A DNA stretch of 64,000 bases from Methylophaga nitratireducenticrescens (GCF_000260985.4 NC_017857.3:1612001-1676000); one strand, 5' to 3'; counted from the first letter of the stretch, positions 9,190-20,147 are shown. Notes: generated by a model from the sequence alone, not told the origin. Made by a program: numbers and translations.

Positions 9190-9216
9190 AACACCGCTGT
9201 TATCGCGGTGTTTTTC
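9190..9216 (+). terminator. Rho-independent terminator after the amidohydrolase gene
   Basis: An 8-bp stem (9190-9197 with 9205-9212) with a 7-nt loop and a T-rich tail, 20 bp after the stop codon. Confidence 0.9.
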
Positions 9217-9318
9217 TTTGTATCAGTCAATAGCCCTGCAAGCTTTGTGGATGCAGTGATTTCAGACAAAGTATAAAATGCAAAATCTATTTTTCTTTGA
9301 AAACTACAGGAGTCATGC

Positions 9319-10401
9319 ATGACTAGCCCCGCGCAAATTGAGGAACTCGTCAAAAATTATCAGGATCCATCGACGCTGATAACGCTGGGCGATACCCGCG
9401 CCAGGGTCAAGGTGTCGCAGGATGATAATCAGACACAGGTCGATGTGATTTTGGGTTATCCAGTGAAAGGCTATGCTGTAGAACTGGCCGAAAATCTTAA
9501 ACAAATGATTGAAGCTGATGGCGCCACGAATGTCAGCGTCAATATCACCACTAAGATTGTAAAACATAAAGTACAGCAGGGCGTTCCAGCGCTGGAAAAC
9601 GTTAAAAATATTATTGCTGTCGCCTCGGGGAAAGGTGGGGTAGGCAAATCAACCACCTCGGTCAACCTGGCTCTGGCTCTGGCGGCTGAAGGGGCAATCG
9701 TGGGACTTCTGGATGCGGATATCTATGGTCCTAGCCAGCCACGAATGCTCGGCACCACTCAACGTCCCGAATCTATTGATGGCAAATTAATCGAGCCAAT
9801 TCAAAGCTATGGTATCCAAAGCATGTCGATTGGCTTTTTGATCGATGAAGAAGAACCCATGATTTGGCGTGGCCCGATGGTGACACAGGCTTTGCAACAA
9901 ATGCTGGGTGACACCAACTGGAAAGAGCTGGATTATCTGGTGATTGACTTACCACCGGGTACTGGCGATATTCAGTTGACACTATCACAAAAAGTTCCGG
10001 TCAGTGGCGCGGTAATCGTTACAACGCCTCAGGATATTTCCTTACTAGATGCCCGCAAAGCATTAAAAATGTTTGAAAAAGTGAAGGTGCCTGTGCTGGG
10101 TGTCGTTGAAAATATGAGTACACACATCTGCAGCCAGTGTGGTCATGAAGAGCATATCTTTGGCGCTGGTGGTGGACAATCCATGGCTGATCAATACGGT
10201 GTTAATATGCTGGGAAGTCTGCCGTTAGACATCCATATTCGCGAAGATGCTGATAATGGTCAACCAACGGTAGTGAAAGATCCGGATGGCGATATTGCCA
10301 TAGCTTATCGTGTGATAGCCCGCCGTATCGCCGCCAATCTGGCGATGCAGGGAAAAAATTATTCTACTGCGTTTCCGAATATAGTTATCAAGAACGACTA
10401 A
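9319..10401 (+). CDS. apbC: Iron-sulfur cluster carrier ATPase (Mrp/NBP35 family)
   Basis: This 360-residue P-loop protein carries and delivers Fe-S clusters. An N-terminal MIP18/DUF59-like domain covers about residues 1-85. The deviant Walker A motif SGKGGVGKST lies near residues 102-111, DADIYGPSQP follows, and the cluster-binding CSQC motif is near residue 270 ahead of IFGAGGG. These are the hallmarks of ApbC. It sits directly upstream of dcd, a pairing seen in many gammaproteobacteria, and starts a same-strand run through pepN. A ribosome-binding site, ACAGGAG, precedes the ATG. Confidence 0.95.
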   Translation: MTSPAQIEELVKNYQDPSTLITLGDTRARVKVSQDDNQTQVDVILGYPVKGYAVELAENLKQMIEADGATNVSVNITTKIVKHKVQQGVPALENVKNIIAVASGKGGVGKSTTSVNLALALAAEGAIVGLLDADIYGPSQPRMLGTTQRPESIDGKLIEPIQSYGIQSMSIGFLIDEEEPMIWRGPMVTQALQQMLGDTNWKELDYLVIDLPPGTGDIQLTLSQKVPVSGAVIVTTPQDISLLDARKALKMFEKVKVPVLGVVENMSTHICSQCGHEEHIFGAGGGQSMADQYGVNMLGSLPLDIHIREDADNGQPTVVKDPDGDIAIAYRVIARRIAANLAMQGKNYSTAFPNIVIKND

Positions 10402-10441
10402 TCAAGCTATTATCAACATTTTTTGGGTAAATTAACGGATT

Positions 10442-11008
10442 ATGAGCATAAAATCAGATAAATGGATCCGGCGAATGGCGGAACAGCACGGGATGATTTC
10501 GCCGTTTGAACCGGGCCAGATTCGGGACAGCGATGGTCAGCGTATTATTTCCTATGGCACCTCCAGTTATGGTTACGATGTACGTTGTTCGACCGAATTT
10601 AAAATCTTTACCAATATCAATTCGGCGATTGTTGATCCGAAAAACTTTGATGCCAGCAGTTTTGTGGATATCAATTCAGACGTCTGTATTATTCCGCCAA
10701 ATTCATTTGCTTTGGCGAGGACCATCGAATCTTTTAAAATTCCACGCAATGTGTTGACCATTTGTTTGGGCAAATCGACCTATGCAAGATGCGGTATTAT
10801 CGTTAATGTGACCCCGTTGGAACCGGAATGGGAGGGGCAGGTCACCCTGGAGTTTTCCAACACTACTCCTTTACCTGCCAAAATTTATGCCGGTGAAGGT
10901 GTTGCACAAATGTTGTTTTTTGAATCTGATGAAGTCTGTGAGACCTCTTACGCTGACAGAGCTGGTAAGTACCAAGGGCAGCAGGGCGTGACATTACCAA
11001 AATCCTGA
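10442..11008 (+). CDS. dcd: dCTP deaminase
   Basis: This enzyme deaminates dCTP to dUTP, the main source of dUMP for thymidylate synthesis in many gammaproteobacteria. The length of 188 residues is exact for Dcd. Conserved segments include SSYGYDVRC, the GKSTYARCG nucleotide-binding turn, the catalytic region with [10 protein letters not shown] and LEFSNT, and the C-terminal [12 protein letters not shown] lid. It lies between apbC and a WD40 lipoprotein gene, the latter only 8 bp downstream. Confidence 0.97.
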   Translation: MSIKSDKWIRRMAEQHGMISPFEPGQIRDSDGQRIISYGTSSYGYDVRCSTEFKIFTNINSAIVDPKNFDASSFVDINSDVCIIPPNSFALARTIESFKIPRNVLTICLGKSTYARCGIIVNVTPLEPEWEGQVTLEFSNTTPLPAKIYAGEGVAQMLFFESDEVCETSYADRAGKYQGQQGVTLPKS

Positions 11009-11016
11009 TTGAGATT

Positions 11017-12054
11017 ATGACTATGCGCAATATCAGCAGATTCGTTTTACCAGGGCTGCTTTTATTGCTGGGTGGGTGTGAAGATCGTCCTCAACAAACC
11101 TATCAGTGGCAGCATAGTGAAGGCAGTTATGCAGCTACCTTTTCAGCAGATGGAAATTTTTTGCTTTCAGCCGATGTGGATGCGGCCGCCAGGTTATGGG
11201 ATCTGCAAAACAATCAGGTGAAATACAGTTGGCAAAGTGAGCAGAAAGAAACGGTTCGCAGTACAAACGTAGCATTAGCCAAATCCAGCCCGATTGCCGC
11301 TACCGTAGAATTTGATACGGTGATGTTATGGAACACGGATAGCGGCATGCCAGAAAACAGACTGACATTTCCGTTGCGTGTGAAAGCTCTCGATATTTCA
11401 CCTGATGGTAATTTTTTGCTATTAGCTCTGGCGGATAGTACAGCAATCTATTTTGATATTAACGCCAACCGGGTTCTTCAGGTTTTTGAACATGATGGCT
11501 CCGCAGTTGATTCCCCGGTTAAACATCCCATTAACACTGTGGCTATTTCACCGGATGGTGAAACGGCATTGACGGGGGGGGATGATCGAACAGCACGTTT
11601 ATGGGATCTGCAAACTGGAGAACAGTTACAGAATTGGAGGCATGGTAATACCGTAAATCTGGTGAAATTTGATCTGCAAAGTCGTTTTGCCTTTACCGCT
11701 GCAGATAATGATCATGCTTATCTGTGGTCACTGGCGGATGGCCGTCTGCAATCACAGTTGCGGAGTTCAGCCTGGCCTAAATCGTTGCCCGTTCCAGAAT
11801 TTCCGGTTTTTAACACCACGACAACGGCTGTTAATTTTTCAGAGGATGGCATGTTGCTAGTAACCGGCCACGCGGCTGAACGGATCTGCGTCTGGCAATT
11901 ACCCCAAGGTGACAAATTACGTTGCTGGAAAGTGACCAGACAGAATCTACTTAATCCTGGAATGGTCATACAGGCCGTAGCGTTTAATGCCAATGCAAGC
12001 GCTGTATTGAGTATTGCGGGGACTGGTGAAGCCCAGCAATGGCAGTGGAGATAA
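11017..12054 (+). CDS. WD40-repeat lipoprotein
   Basis: This 345-residue protein is probably a membrane-anchored lipoprotein. A short hydrophobic signal ends in a lipobox (LLGGC) with the lipidated cysteine at C21. The rest is a beta propeller with about six or seven WD40 blades; the blade ends are recognisable as ARLWDLQ (twice), LWSLADG and VWQLPQG, and the second TARLWDLQTGE blade is the most typical. Such propellers are protein-interaction platforms. No partner is evident, and the neighbours dcd, a NIF3-like gene and pepN give no clear functional link. The start ATG at 11017 could also be read at 11023. The last 5-bp gap before the next gene suggests coupling. Confidence 0.85.
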   Translation: MTMRNISRFVLPGLLLLLGGCEDRPQQTYQWQHSEGSYAATFSADGNFLLSADVDAAARLWDLQNNQVKYSWQSEQKETVRSTNVALAKSSPIAATVEFDTVMLWNTDSGMPENRLTFPLRVKALDISPDGNFLLLALADSTAIYFDINANRVLQVFEHDGSAVDSPVKHPINTVAISPDGETALTGGDDRTARLWDLQTGEQLQNWRHGNTVNLVKFDLQSRFAFTAADNDHAYLWSLADGRLQSQLRSSAWPKSLPVPEFPVFNTTTTAVNFSEDGMLLVTGHAAERICVWQLPQGDKLRCWKVTRQNLLNPGMVIQAVAFNANASAVLSIAGTGEAQQWQWR

Positions 12055-12059
12055 ACCTC

Positions 12060-12377
12060 ATGTACAAACTTGTGTTTTTTGTTCCTGAAACCCATAAAGA
12101 ATTGGTTAAAGAAGCTATTTTTAATGCCGGAGCAGGGCATTTTGATGGCTATGACTGCTGCAGTTGGGAAACGCAGGGTATGGGCCAATTCCGACCTTTA
12201 GCCGACAGCCAGCCGTTTATTGGTGAAAATGGGAAACTGGAACAAGTAAACGAATATCAGGTTGAAACGATTTGCTCGAACGAGACTATCAAAGCGGTTG
12301 TCTCAGCGTTGAAACTCGCACATCCATACGAAGAGCCTGCTTATCAGTACTGGCCAGTTAATCAAGAGGATTTTTAA
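12060..12377 (+). CDS. NIF3-like (YqfO-type) small protein
   Basis: This 105-residue protein corresponds to the free-standing PII/CutA-like insert domain of NIF3-family proteins. It shows the family pattern: the strand YKLVFFVPE, the helix EAIFNAGAGHFDGY, a central GMGQFRP turn, and the terminal HPYEEPAY motif. The function of these stand-alone proteins is not established; a metal- or ligand-sensing role is only a guess. The frame is open back to 12039, but the ATG at 12060 gives the conserved MYKLVFF start and avoids overlap with the lipoprotein gene. pepN starts 4 bp downstream. Confidence 0.85.
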   Translation: MYKLVFFVPETHKELVKEAIFNAGAGHFDGYDCCSWETQGMGQFRPLADSQPFIGENGKLEQVNEYQVETICSNETIKAVVSALKLAHPYEEPAYQYWPVNQEDF

Positions 12378-12381
12378 TTTA

Positions 12382-15033
12382 ATGAACGCACCTGCGTCCC
12401 CCAAAACGATTCGTCTCGCGGATTACACCGTCCCGTCTTATCTGGTCGACAATGTTGATTTGCACTTTGATCTGGACGCTTCAACGACGCGTGTGACCAG
12501 CATTCTGAACATGCGGCGTAATCCCAAAGGGCCAGGTGAAGATTGTGTATTAAATGGCGAGCATTTAGAGTTAATAAGCATCAAACTCGATGGACGGACA
12601 TTAACTGCGGCAGAATTTCAACGTTCCAATACTCAACTGGTGTTGCCTCAATTACCGGAAAAATTTCAGCTGGAAATCGTGACTGAGATTTATCCAGATC
12701 AAAATATGGCACTTGAAGGCTTATATCATTCAGGCGCGTTGGTTTGCACTCAATGTGAGGCAGAAGGCTTTAGACGTATCACCTATTATCCGGATCGTCC
12801 TGATGTGATGGCGGTATTTACTGTGACCATCACTGCCGATAAACAGAAATGGCCAATTCTGCTATCAAACGGTAACTTGCAAGAGCAGGGGGAATCAGAA
12901 GATGGACGCCATTGGGTTCGCTGGCATGATCCACATCCTAAACCCTGTTATTTGTTTGCTTTGGTTGCCGGTGATCTCTATATGCAACAGGACAGCTTTA
13001 CGACGCTGAGTGGTCGCGACGTTACCTTGCAGATCTATGTCGATAAAGAAAATCACGATAAATGTGATCATGCACTGGTGTCTTTAAAGCAATCCATGCG
13101 CTGGGACGAAGAGACTTATGGCCGTGAATACGATTTAGATGTCTTCATGATTGTTGCGGTCAATGATTTCAATATGGGCGCAATGGAGAACAAGGGGCTG
13201 AATATCTTCAATGCGGCCTGTGTTCTGGCCAGCCCCAAAACGGCTACCGATAACGACTTTTATACGATTCAAAGCATTGTTGGCCACGAGTACTTCCATA
13301 ACTGGTCCGGTAATCGGGTGACCTGCCGTGACTGGTTCCAGTTAAGCCTTAAAGAAGGCTTTACCGTGATGCGGGATCAGTCTTTCAGTGCGGATTTGAA
13401 TTCTGCCGCTGTGCAACGAATTGACGATGTTGATCAATTGCGCAGTTTGCAATTTGCTGAAGATGCCGGTCCGATGGCGCATCCTGTCAGACCCGATAGC
13501 TATATCGAAATCAGTAACTTTTATACCGTGACCATTTACGAGAAAGGCGCGGAAGTGGTACGCATGATCAAAACCCTGGTGGGCAAAAAGGGATTCCGTA
13601 AAGGCACCGACTTATATTTTGACCGCCATGATGGTCAGGCCGTGACCACAGATGATTTTGTCAAAGCCATTGAAGATGCCAACCGCATTGACTTAACCCA
13701 ATTCAAACGTTGGTATACCCAAGCTGGAACACCGGTTATTACAGCCACTCATCAATATGATGCCACAAAGAAAATATTGACCTTAACCCTGCAGCAATCT
13801 TGCCCGGCTACGCCTGGCCAGACTGAAAAGCAACCGTTCTTGATTCCAGTTGCAATGGGATTACTGGACGCTGCAGGTAATAGTTTGCCACTACAATTGA
13901 TTGATGAAGCAGAGCCCTATGATAATGACACCCGCGTATTAGAACTGAGTGAAGCAGAGCAGACATTCCGCTTTATCGGGGTAGATCAAAAGCCGGTTGT
14001 CTCTTTACTGCGTGGCTTTTCTGCGCCGGTTAAATTACAGATTGAACGCGATAATGAAGAACTCGCGTTTTTAATGGCCAATGAGAAAGACAGTTTTAAT
14101 CGTTGGGATGCCGGACAGAGTCTTTTCATCCAAGTCATGCTGTCTTTAATCAACGATTATCAGCAAGACAAAACGCTGCAATTACCGGAAATTTTGTCCA
14201 AACAATGTGCTGCAGTGCTGGAAGATAAAACGGCCGATCCCGCATTGGTTGCCCGCATGCTGACATTGCCTTCAGAGAATTATCTGGCGGCGCAGATGAA
14301 GGTGGCTGATGTCGATGCCATCCATCATGTGCGTAAATTTGTAAAAGATACGCTGGCAATCCAATTGAAAGCACAGTTTGATACTTTGTATCAGCAGCAT
14401 AATTTGCCAAATGTGCCATATCAGTTTAACTCAGAGCATATGGGCCGACGCAGTCTGAAAAATGTCTGTCTGGGCTATCTGATGGCAACCGGCGATCCGA
14501 TGCAAACCCAGCGCTGCCTGAAACAGATGAAGCAGGCAGATAATATGACGGATACTTTGTCAGGGCTGCGACTGATGGTTGATCAGCCGGGTACCGAACG
14601 TGAACATGCCTTACGTGCTTTTTATGAGCAATGGCAGCATGACCGGCAGGTGGTTGATAAATGGCTTACTGTACAGGCTCTATCCAGCCTCCCGGATACA
14701 TTGATTCGGATTAAAGGTTTGATGAAACATCCTGCGTTCAGTATCAAAAACCCAAATAATGTCCGGGCGTTAATCGGTCAGTTTTGTCGTAACAATCCAG
14801 CGTTATTTCACGCAAAAGATGGCAGCGGCTATCGTTTTCTGACTGAGCAGATTCTGCTGTTGGATAAAATTAATCCGCAGGTGGCTTCGCGGCAATTGGG
14901 GGCATTCAATTCGTGGCGTCGATATGATGTAAAACGTCAGGAAATGATGCGCGATGCATTGCAAAATATTGCTCAACAGCAGGATCTATCATCTGATGTC
15001 TATGAGATCGTTAACAAATATCTGGCGGATTAA
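12382..15033 (+). CDS. pepN: Aminopeptidase N (M1 family)
   Basis: This 883-residue zinc aminopeptidase removes N-terminal residues from peptides in the cytoplasm. The M1 substrate-anchor motif GAMEN is near residue 264, and the zinc site HEYFH with the downstream glutamate in LKEG is near residues 300-322. The C-terminal half is the helical domain typical of the gammaproteobacterial PepN type. The length is normal. It overlaps the following HIT gene by one base (TAATG), so the two are probably co-transcribed. Confidence 0.97.
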   Translation: MNAPASPKTIRLADYTVPSYLVDNVDLHFDLDASTTRVTSILNMRRNPKGPGEDCVLNGEHLELISIKLDGRTLTAAEFQRSNTQLVLPQLPEKFQLEIVTEIYPDQNMALEGLYHSGALVCTQCEAEGFRRITYYPDRPDVMAVFTVTITADKQKWPILLSNGNLQEQGESEDGRHWVRWHDPHPKPCYLFALVAGDLYMQQDSFTTLSGRDVTLQIYVDKENHDKCDHALVSLKQSMRWDEETYGREYDLDVFMIVAVNDFNMGAMENKGLNIFNAACVLASPKTATDNDFYTIQSIVGHEYFHNWSGNRVTCRDWFQLSLKEGFTVMRDQSFSADLNSAAVQRIDDVDQLRSLQFAEDAGPMAHPVRPDSYIEISNFYTVTIYEKGAEVVRMIKTLVGKKGFRKGTDLYFDRHDGQAVTTDDFVKAIEDANRIDLTQFKRWYTQAGTPVITATHQYDATKKILTLTLQQSCPATPGQTEKQPFLIPVAMGLLDAAGNSLPLQLIDEAEPYDNDTRVLELSEAEQTFRFIGVDQKPVVSLLRGFSAPVKLQIERDNEELAFLMANEKDSFNRWDAGQSLFIQVMLSLINDYQQDKTLQLPEILSKQCAAVLEDKTADPALVARMLTLPSENYLAAQMKVADVDAIHHVRKFVKDTLAIQLKAQFDTLYQQHNLPNVPYQFNSEHMGRRSLKNVCLGYLMATGDPMQTQRCLKQMKQADNMTDTLSGLRLMVDQPGTEREHALRAFYEQWQHDRQVVDKWLTVQALSSLPDTLIRIKGLMKHPAFSIKNPNNVRALIGQFCRNNPALFHAKDGSGYRFLTEQILLLDKINPQVASRQLGAFNSWRRYDVKRQEMMRDALQNIAQQQDLSSDVYEIVNKYLAD

Positions 15034-15455
15034 TGAAATTTGAATTACATCCACAGTTAGTTGCGGACACATTTGTGATCGGTGATTTACCACTGTGTCG
15101 AGTATTATTGATGAATGACGCCCGTTTCCCCTGGGTGATTCTGGTGCCACGTCGCAAAGATATCAGTGAAATTTATGATCTTTCGATGCAGGATCAGCAA
15201 TTACTCTGGCAGGAGTCAGCATTAGTCGCTGAAAAACTGATGAAACTCACTGGAGCCGATAAAATGAATATAGCGGCATTGGGAAATGTGGTTCCGCAGT
15301 TACATGTGCATCATGTCGCTCGCTTTAAAACCGATGCAGTCTGGCCAAAACCGATTTGGGGGCAGGGCACTGCCGAACCATACACTGACGCAAACAAACA
15401 ACAAATGCTGCGTAATTTAAGCGATATGTTCAGAGGTTTTTTGGTAAGGGTCTGA
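15033..15455 (+). CDS. HIT domain protein
   Basis: This 140-residue histidine-triad protein is probably a nucleotide hydrolase or transferase. The triad region reads QLHVHHVAR (H91, H93, H94), so the third histidine of the usual His-x-His-x-His pattern is shifted by one, a variant seen in this bacterial subgroup. The segment N-V-V-P-Q upstream and the VWPKPIWG segment downstream are also subgroup-typical. The start codon overlaps the pepN stop by one base. The substrate is unknown. Confidence 0.9.
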   Translation: MKFELHPQLVADTFVIGDLPLCRVLLMNDARFPWVILVPRRKDISEIYDLSMQDQQLLWQESALVAEKLMKLTGADKMNIAALGNVVPQLHVHHVARFKTDAVWPKPIWGQGTAEPYTDANKQQMLRNLSDMFRGFLVRV

Positions 15456-15457
15456 TG

Positions 15458-15503
15458 ATTTTTCAATCACAACAGAGGTGGCTATGAAAGATCAACAGAC
15501 CCT
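15458..15503 (+). repeat. Relic of the MITE-like element (right end only)
   Basis: This 46-bp stretch matches the right end of the inverted-repeat element found complete at 31092-31344 and 41967-42230. It has the 'tcacaacagagg' segment and then the terminal repeat 'tgaaagatcaacagaccc' (15485-15502). It fills the gap between the HIT stop and the DUF2835 reading frame and runs into that frame. Confidence 0.75.
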
Positions 15504-15732
15504 AAAGGACAAAGCCTTAACGTTTAGACTTAATGTCGATAGAGAAGAGGCGATGCGCTACTATCGCGGCGAAGCCTCTGCTGTGGTTGCAATAACCGAT
15601 TCGGGACAATCGTTGCAGTTTCCGGCATTGCATGTCCGGCGTTTTATTACACAAAGCGGTATACATGGTCGTTTCAGAATCCGTTTTGATGACAATCATA
15701 AAATGATCAATCTGGAACGTATCTCAGATTAA
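15484..15732 (+). CDS. DUF2835 family protein
   Basis: This 82-residue protein of unknown function resembles the DUF2835 family in its core: AMRYYRGEAS, the QFPALHVRRFI segment and HGRFRIRFDD. Its start is unusual. The ATG at 15484 and the ribosome-binding site AGAGG at 15474-15478 both lie inside a relic of the MITE-like repeat, and the first residues (MKDQQTL) are encoded by the terminal repeat itself. An in-frame GTG at 15478 is the alternative. No start codon lies between this point and the family core, so the repeat-derived start seems to be the working one. The 3' end is 4 bp from the convergent RDD gene. Confidence 0.8.
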   Translation: MKDQQTLKDKALTFRLNVDREEAMRYYRGEASAVVAITDSGQSLQFPALHVRRFITQSGIHGRFRIRFDDNHKMINLERISD

Positions 15733-15736
15733 GTAT

Positions 15737-16177
15737 TTAAGGCTTTTTAGGTGAATAAACCAGATAACTACCTGAAGCAATATCATGCCAGCTGAGTTTG
15801 TCGGGGCTTAACCACAACCACCAATACCCCAAACCTAACGGCAGCCAGGAAAATATGCCGACAACAAAGCGCAGAAAAGCCTGCTGCCAGTTGACGCCGG
15901 TACTATTTTCGCTGACAAGATAAACCCGCCAGGCACGCATACCAAGTGTTTGCCCTCCATGAGTCCAGAACCAGCCATAAAAAGTAAATGCCACGCCCAG
16001 CAGGTAGACAAAAAAGAATGGATTATTGGCGCCAATAGCTTCACCACCATTCAGGGCGACCGCAACTGCGGCGGCAACTAACAGCACTGACACCAGTAGC
16101 ATACAGTCATAAAATATCACAGCAATAAGCCTGAAAGGGCCGAGTTTACGTATTGTGGAAATGTTTTCGATCATCAT
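15737..16177 (-). CDS. RDD family membrane protein
   Basis: This 146-residue integral membrane protein of the RDD family reads on the minus strand. It opens with a GPFRLIAVIFYD segment (the Arg...Asp of the family), followed by three or four hydrophobic helices, the conserved GGQTLGMRAWRV turn, and an aromatic C-terminal helix with LPLGLGYWWLWL and the terminal HDIASGSYLV motif. Some members influence ion or compatible-solute transport, but the role here is unknown. It is convergent with DUF2835 and divergent from purL; the purL/RDD promoter region is only 78 bp. Confidence 0.88.
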   Translation of the reverse strand: MMIENISTIRKLGPFRLIAVIFYDCMLLVSVLLVAAAVAVALNGGEAIGANNPFFFVYLLGVAFTFYGWFWTHGGQTLGMRAWRVYLVSENSTGVNWQQAFLRFVVGIFSWLPLGLGYWWLWLSPDKLSWHDIASGSYLVYSPKKP

Positions 16178-16255
16178 AATGGCTCAATTTTATTGGGCGG
16201 ATTCAGTGGTATAAAGTATCATTATCGCTTTAATTTTCTCTGAATTGGGTTTCAA

Positions 16256-19200
16256 ATGCTGCAATTAGTTGGCCGTCCGGCTTTCTCTGCTTTCCGACTT
16301 GAAAAATTGCTGCGCGCCATACGCGCTGATGTTGCCACAGTGAGCGCATTAAGGAGTGAATATCACTATTTCGCGGAACTGGAAGGCGATGGCCAGCTTA
16401 ATGAAGCGGATCTTGCCACTTTGGGTGAACTGCTTGAGGCCAGCAAAGGCAATAGTAGTATACAAACTAAAGAAGGTCTGTTTTTGATCACTCCGCGTCC
16501 GGGGACAATTTCGCCCTGGTCCAGTAAAGCGACCGATATTGTGCATAACAGTGGTTTAACTGACATCGTTCGGGTTGAACGCGGAATCGCTTTTTATGTC
16601 ACCAGCAAATCTACACTCAGCAGTGAACAACGCGCTACGATTGCAGCGAAATTGCATGACCGCATGATTGAAAGTGTATTTGATAATGAAGATGACGCTG
16701 AACAATTGTTCATGCATACAGCTCCCAGACCCTTATTATCAGTTGATATTCTCAATGGCGGACGTCAGGCATTGGTTGAGGCCAATCAAAACCTGGGTCT
16801 GGCACTGGCTGAGGATGAAATCGAATACCTGTTTGATAATTTCAGTGCACTTAACCGCAACCCGAATGACATAGAACTGATGATGTTTGCTCAGGCCAAC
16901 TCTGAGCATTGCCGTCACAAAATATTCAAGGCTGACTGGATCATTGATGGCAAAATGCAGGATCGCAGTCTGTTCGATATGATTCGTTATACACATGAGC
17001 AACATCCTGAAGGTGTCGTTAAAGCTTATAACGATAACTCTTCAGTTATCGAAGGTCAGCGTAGTCATCGTTTTCAGGTGGATATGAGTGATAATCACTA
17101 CTGCTACGAAGGCGAGCAGCAGCATATTCTGATGAAGGTTGAAACGCATAATCATCCAACGGCTATTTCACCTTTTCCTGGTGCGGCGACCGGCGCCGGT
17201 GGTGAAATTCGTGATGAAGGTGCGACAGGACGTGGCTCTAAACCTAAAGCAGGCTTAACCGGCTTTTCAGTGTCCAACTTGCAGATTCCCGGCTTTGAAC
17301 AACCATGGGAAACCGATTATGGCAAACCTGCCCGTATCGCTTCTGCTCTGCAAATCATGATTGATGGCCCATTAGGTGGCGCGGCATTTAACAATGAATT
17401 TGGCCGCCCCAATTTATGCGGTTATTTCCGCACCTATGAAGCTAAAGTGCCATCTGATAATGGCTTTGAAATGCGCGGATATCACAAACCCATCATGGTA
17501 GCTGGTGGTCTGGGTAGTATTCGGCCTCAGCATGTTGAAAAACATATCATGCAACCAGGCACTCAGCTGATTGCGCTTGGCGGCCCGGCTATGTTGATAG
17601 GTCTGGGTGGTGGTGCAGCTTCCTCGGTGGCTTCCGGTACCAGTGAAGAGGGACTGGATTTTGCCTCAGTGCAACGCGGTAATCCGGAAATGGAACGCCG
17701 TTGTCAGGAAGTTATTGATCGCTGTGTGGCACTTAATGATAAAAATCCAATTGTATCTATTCATGACGTCGGTGCCGGTGGGTTATCTAATGCGTTTCCT
17801 GAACTGGTTGACGACAGCGGTCGTGGTGGCCGTTTTGAGCTTCGGGTCATTCCAAATGATGAACCAGGCATGTCACCGATGGAAATCTGGTGTAATGAAT
17901 CTCAGGAACGCTATGTATTAGGCGTGAACCCAGAAGATATTGAGTTGTTCCAGGCTATTTGTGAAAGAGAACGCTGTCCTTGGGCAATTGTAGGTGAAAC
18001 CACCGAAGATCAGCATTTATTGCTGGGTGATGCCGAATTTGAAAATAATCCAATCGATATGCCGTTATCGCTGCTATTGGGTAAACCGCCAAAAATGCTG
18101 CGCGATGTCAAACATCACAGCAAACCAAAACCCGAGTTGGATCTGAGCGGTATTACCGTTAGCGATGCGTTGGAACGGATAATAAAACTACCAACAGTGG
18201 CCAGCAAAAACTTTCTGATCACCATCGGTGACCGCAGTATTACTGGTCTGGTGGCCCGGGATCAGATGGTTGGCCCCTGGCAGGTGCCTGTTGCCGATTG
18301 TGCGGTAACGCTGGCCGATCACCACGGTTTATTGGGTGAAGCCATGTCTATGGGGGAACGTACACCCTTAGCCGTTATCGATGCTCCGGCATCGGGTCGG
18401 ATGGCGATTGGTGAAGCGTTAACCAATATTGCGGCGGCGGATATTGAGAAAATAAGTGATATCAAACTGTCAGCTAACTGGATGGCCGCCTGTGGACATA
18501 GCGGCGAAGATGCTTTGTTGTATGACACCGTCAAAGCCGTTGGCATGGAATTATGCCCGCAACTGGGCATTGCTATACCGGTGGGCAAGGATTCCCTGTC
18601 GATGAAAACAGTCTGGGAGGAAGCGGGCGAAACCAAAGCGGTTACTTCGCCGTTATCGCTTATTATCAGTGCATTTTCACCGGTTACTGATGCCAGTAAA
18701 ACGTTAACGCCACAATTACGTACCGATCTGGGTGAAACCCGTCTGATTTATCTGGATTTAGGTCATGGACATAATCGCCTGGCAGCCTCTGCTTTAGCGC
18801 AGGTTTATAACCAGGTCGGACATCATGGCCCGGATGTTGACGATGCGCGTAACCTGAAAAACTTCTTTGCGGCCATGCAGCAATTGAAGCAGGACGAATT
18901 GGTGTTGGCGTATCACGATCGCAGTGATGGTGGTCTTATCACCACTTTATGTGAAATGGCTTTTGCCGGGCATTGCGGTCTGAATATTAATTTGACTGGA
19001 CTGGGTGAAGCCCTACCAGTGCTGTTTAGCGAAGAACTGGGTGCCGTCATTCAGATCAAGGCGGAACATCAGGATGCGGTACTGGAAGTTCTGCAGCAGT
19101 TTGATTTAAGCAAACACAGTCATCTGATTGGTGAAGTCTCAGCAGATCAAACGATTCAAATTAACGTTAATGGCGAACAAGTATTAAATCAGCGTCGTCA

Positions 19201-20140
19201 TACATTACAAAAATTCTGGGCTGAAACCAGCTACCGGATGCAGGCTTTACGCGATAACCCGGGTTGTGCCGAGCAGGAATTTGCTGCGTTGGACGATGAA
19301 CAAGATCCCGGTTTGCATGCTAAGCTGAATTTTGATCTGAAAGAACAAGTTGCAGCGCCGTTTATTATCAGCGGACAGCGACCTAAAATGGCGATTCTGC
19401 GTGAGCAGGGCGTTAATGGTCAGCTGGAAATGGCTGCAGCATTTGATCATGCCGGCTTTACTTCAGTCGATGTACATATGAGCGATATTGTCGAAGGTCG
19501 CGTATCTCTGGCCGATTTCAAAGGTCTGGTGGCCTGTGGTGGTTTCTCATATGGTGACGTGCTGGGAGCAGGGCGTGGCTGGGCCAGTACCGTATTACAC
19601 AATGCGCGTGCACGGGATGAGTTTGCGGCGTTTTTTGCCCGCGAAGATACCTTCTCGCTTGGCGTATGTAATGGCTGTCAAATGCTGTCACAATTGAAAT
19701 CGCTAATTCCAGGCAGTGAGCATTGGCCGCGGTTCAGTCGTAATTTGTCTGAACAGTTTGAGGCACGTTTCTCATTGGTTGAAATCACCGAATCGCCATC
19801 AATTCTGTTGCAGGATATGGCGGGTTCGATCATGCCAATTGCCGTTGCACATGGAGAAGGGCGGATTGATTTCACCGAAGGTGGCAGTATGTCGGACGCT
19901 TTAGTGGCTATGCGTTATGTAGATCATTATGGTCAACCTACCGAGCGTTATCCTTTTAATCCTAATGGTTCTGCAAACGGACATAACGGTTTTACTACAA
20001 CAGACGGACGTGTCACGATTCTGATGCCGCATCCGGAACGGGTAATCCGGAGTGTTCAGCACTCATGGCATCCGGATGACTGGGGCAAAGACGCACCATG
20101 GTTAAGGGTGTTCCATAATGCAAGACGTTGGGTCGGCTAA
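16256..20140 (+). CDS. purL: Phosphoribosylformylglycinamidine synthase
   Basis: This is the large, single-chain form of the fourth enzyme of purine synthesis. It converts FGAR to FGAM with ATP and glutamine. The 1294 residues contain an N-terminal PurS-like part, two AIR-synthase-type ATPase halves (with ETHNHPT and [19 protein letters not shown] in the first) and a C-terminal class I glutamine amidotransferase. The nucleophilic cysteine of the last domain is in GVCNGCQ, and the closing His-x-Glu is in MPHPER. All parts are intact. It is monocistronic, with its own terminator directly downstream. Confidence 0.98.
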   Translation: MLQLVGRPAFSAFRLEKLLRAIRADVATVSALRSEYHYFAELEGDGQLNEADLATLGELLEASKGNSSIQTKEGLFLITPRPGTISPWSSKATDIVHNSGLTDIVRVERGIAFYVTSKSTLSSEQRATIAAKLHDRMIESVFDNEDDAEQLFMHTAPRPLLSVDILNGGRQALVEANQNLGLALAEDEIEYLFDNFSALNRNPNDIELMMFAQANSEHCRHKIFKADWIIDGKMQDRSLFDMIRYTHEQHPEGVVKAYNDNSSVIEGQRSHRFQVDMSDNHYCYEGEQQHILMKVETHNHPTAISPFPGAATGAGGEIRDEGATGRGSKPKAGLTGFSVSNLQIPGFEQPWETDYGKPARIASALQIMIDGPLGGAAFNNEFGRPNLCGYFRTYEAKVPSDNGFEMRGYHKPIMVAGGLGSIRPQHVEKHIMQPGTQLIALGGPAMLIGLGGGAASSVASGTSEEGLDFASVQRGNPEMERRCQEVIDRCVALNDKNPIVSIHDVGAGGLSNAFPELVDDSGRGGRFELRVIPNDEPGMSPMEIWCNESQERYVLGVNPEDIELFQAICERERCPWAIVGETTEDQHLLLGDAEFENNPIDMPLSLLLGKPPKMLRDVKHHSKPKPELDLSGITVSDALERIIKLPTVASKNFLITIGDRSITGLVARDQMVGPWQVPVADCAVTLADHHGLLGEAMSMGERTPLAVIDAPASGRMAIGEALTNIAAADIEKISDIKLSANWMAACGHSGEDALLYDTVKAVGMELCPQLGIAIPVGKDSLSMKTVWEEAGETKAVTSPLSLIISAFSPVTDASKTLTPQLRTDLGETRLIYLDLGHGHNRLAASALAQVYNQVGHHGPDVDDARNLKNFFAAMQQLKQDELVLAYHDRSDGGLITTLCEMAFAGHCGLNINLTGLGEALPVLFSEELGAVIQIKAEHQDAVLEVLQQFDLSKHSHLIGEVSADQTIQINVNGEQVLNQRRHTLQKFWAETSYRMQALRDNPGCAEQEFAALDDEQDPGLHAKLNFDLKEQVAAPFIISGQRPKMAILREQGVNGQLEMAAAFDHAGFTSVDVHMSDIVEGRVSLADFKGLVACGGFSYGDVLGAGRGWASTVLHNARARDEFAAFFAREDTFSLGVCNGCQMLSQLKSLIPGSEHWPRFSRNLSEQFEARFSLVEITESPSILLQDMAGSIMPIAVAHGEGRIDFTEGGSMSDALVAMRYVDHYGQPTERYPFNPNGSANGHNGFTTTDGRVTILMPHPERVIRSVQHSWHPDDWGKDAPWLRVFHNARRWVG

Positions 20141-20147
20141 AAAATTG

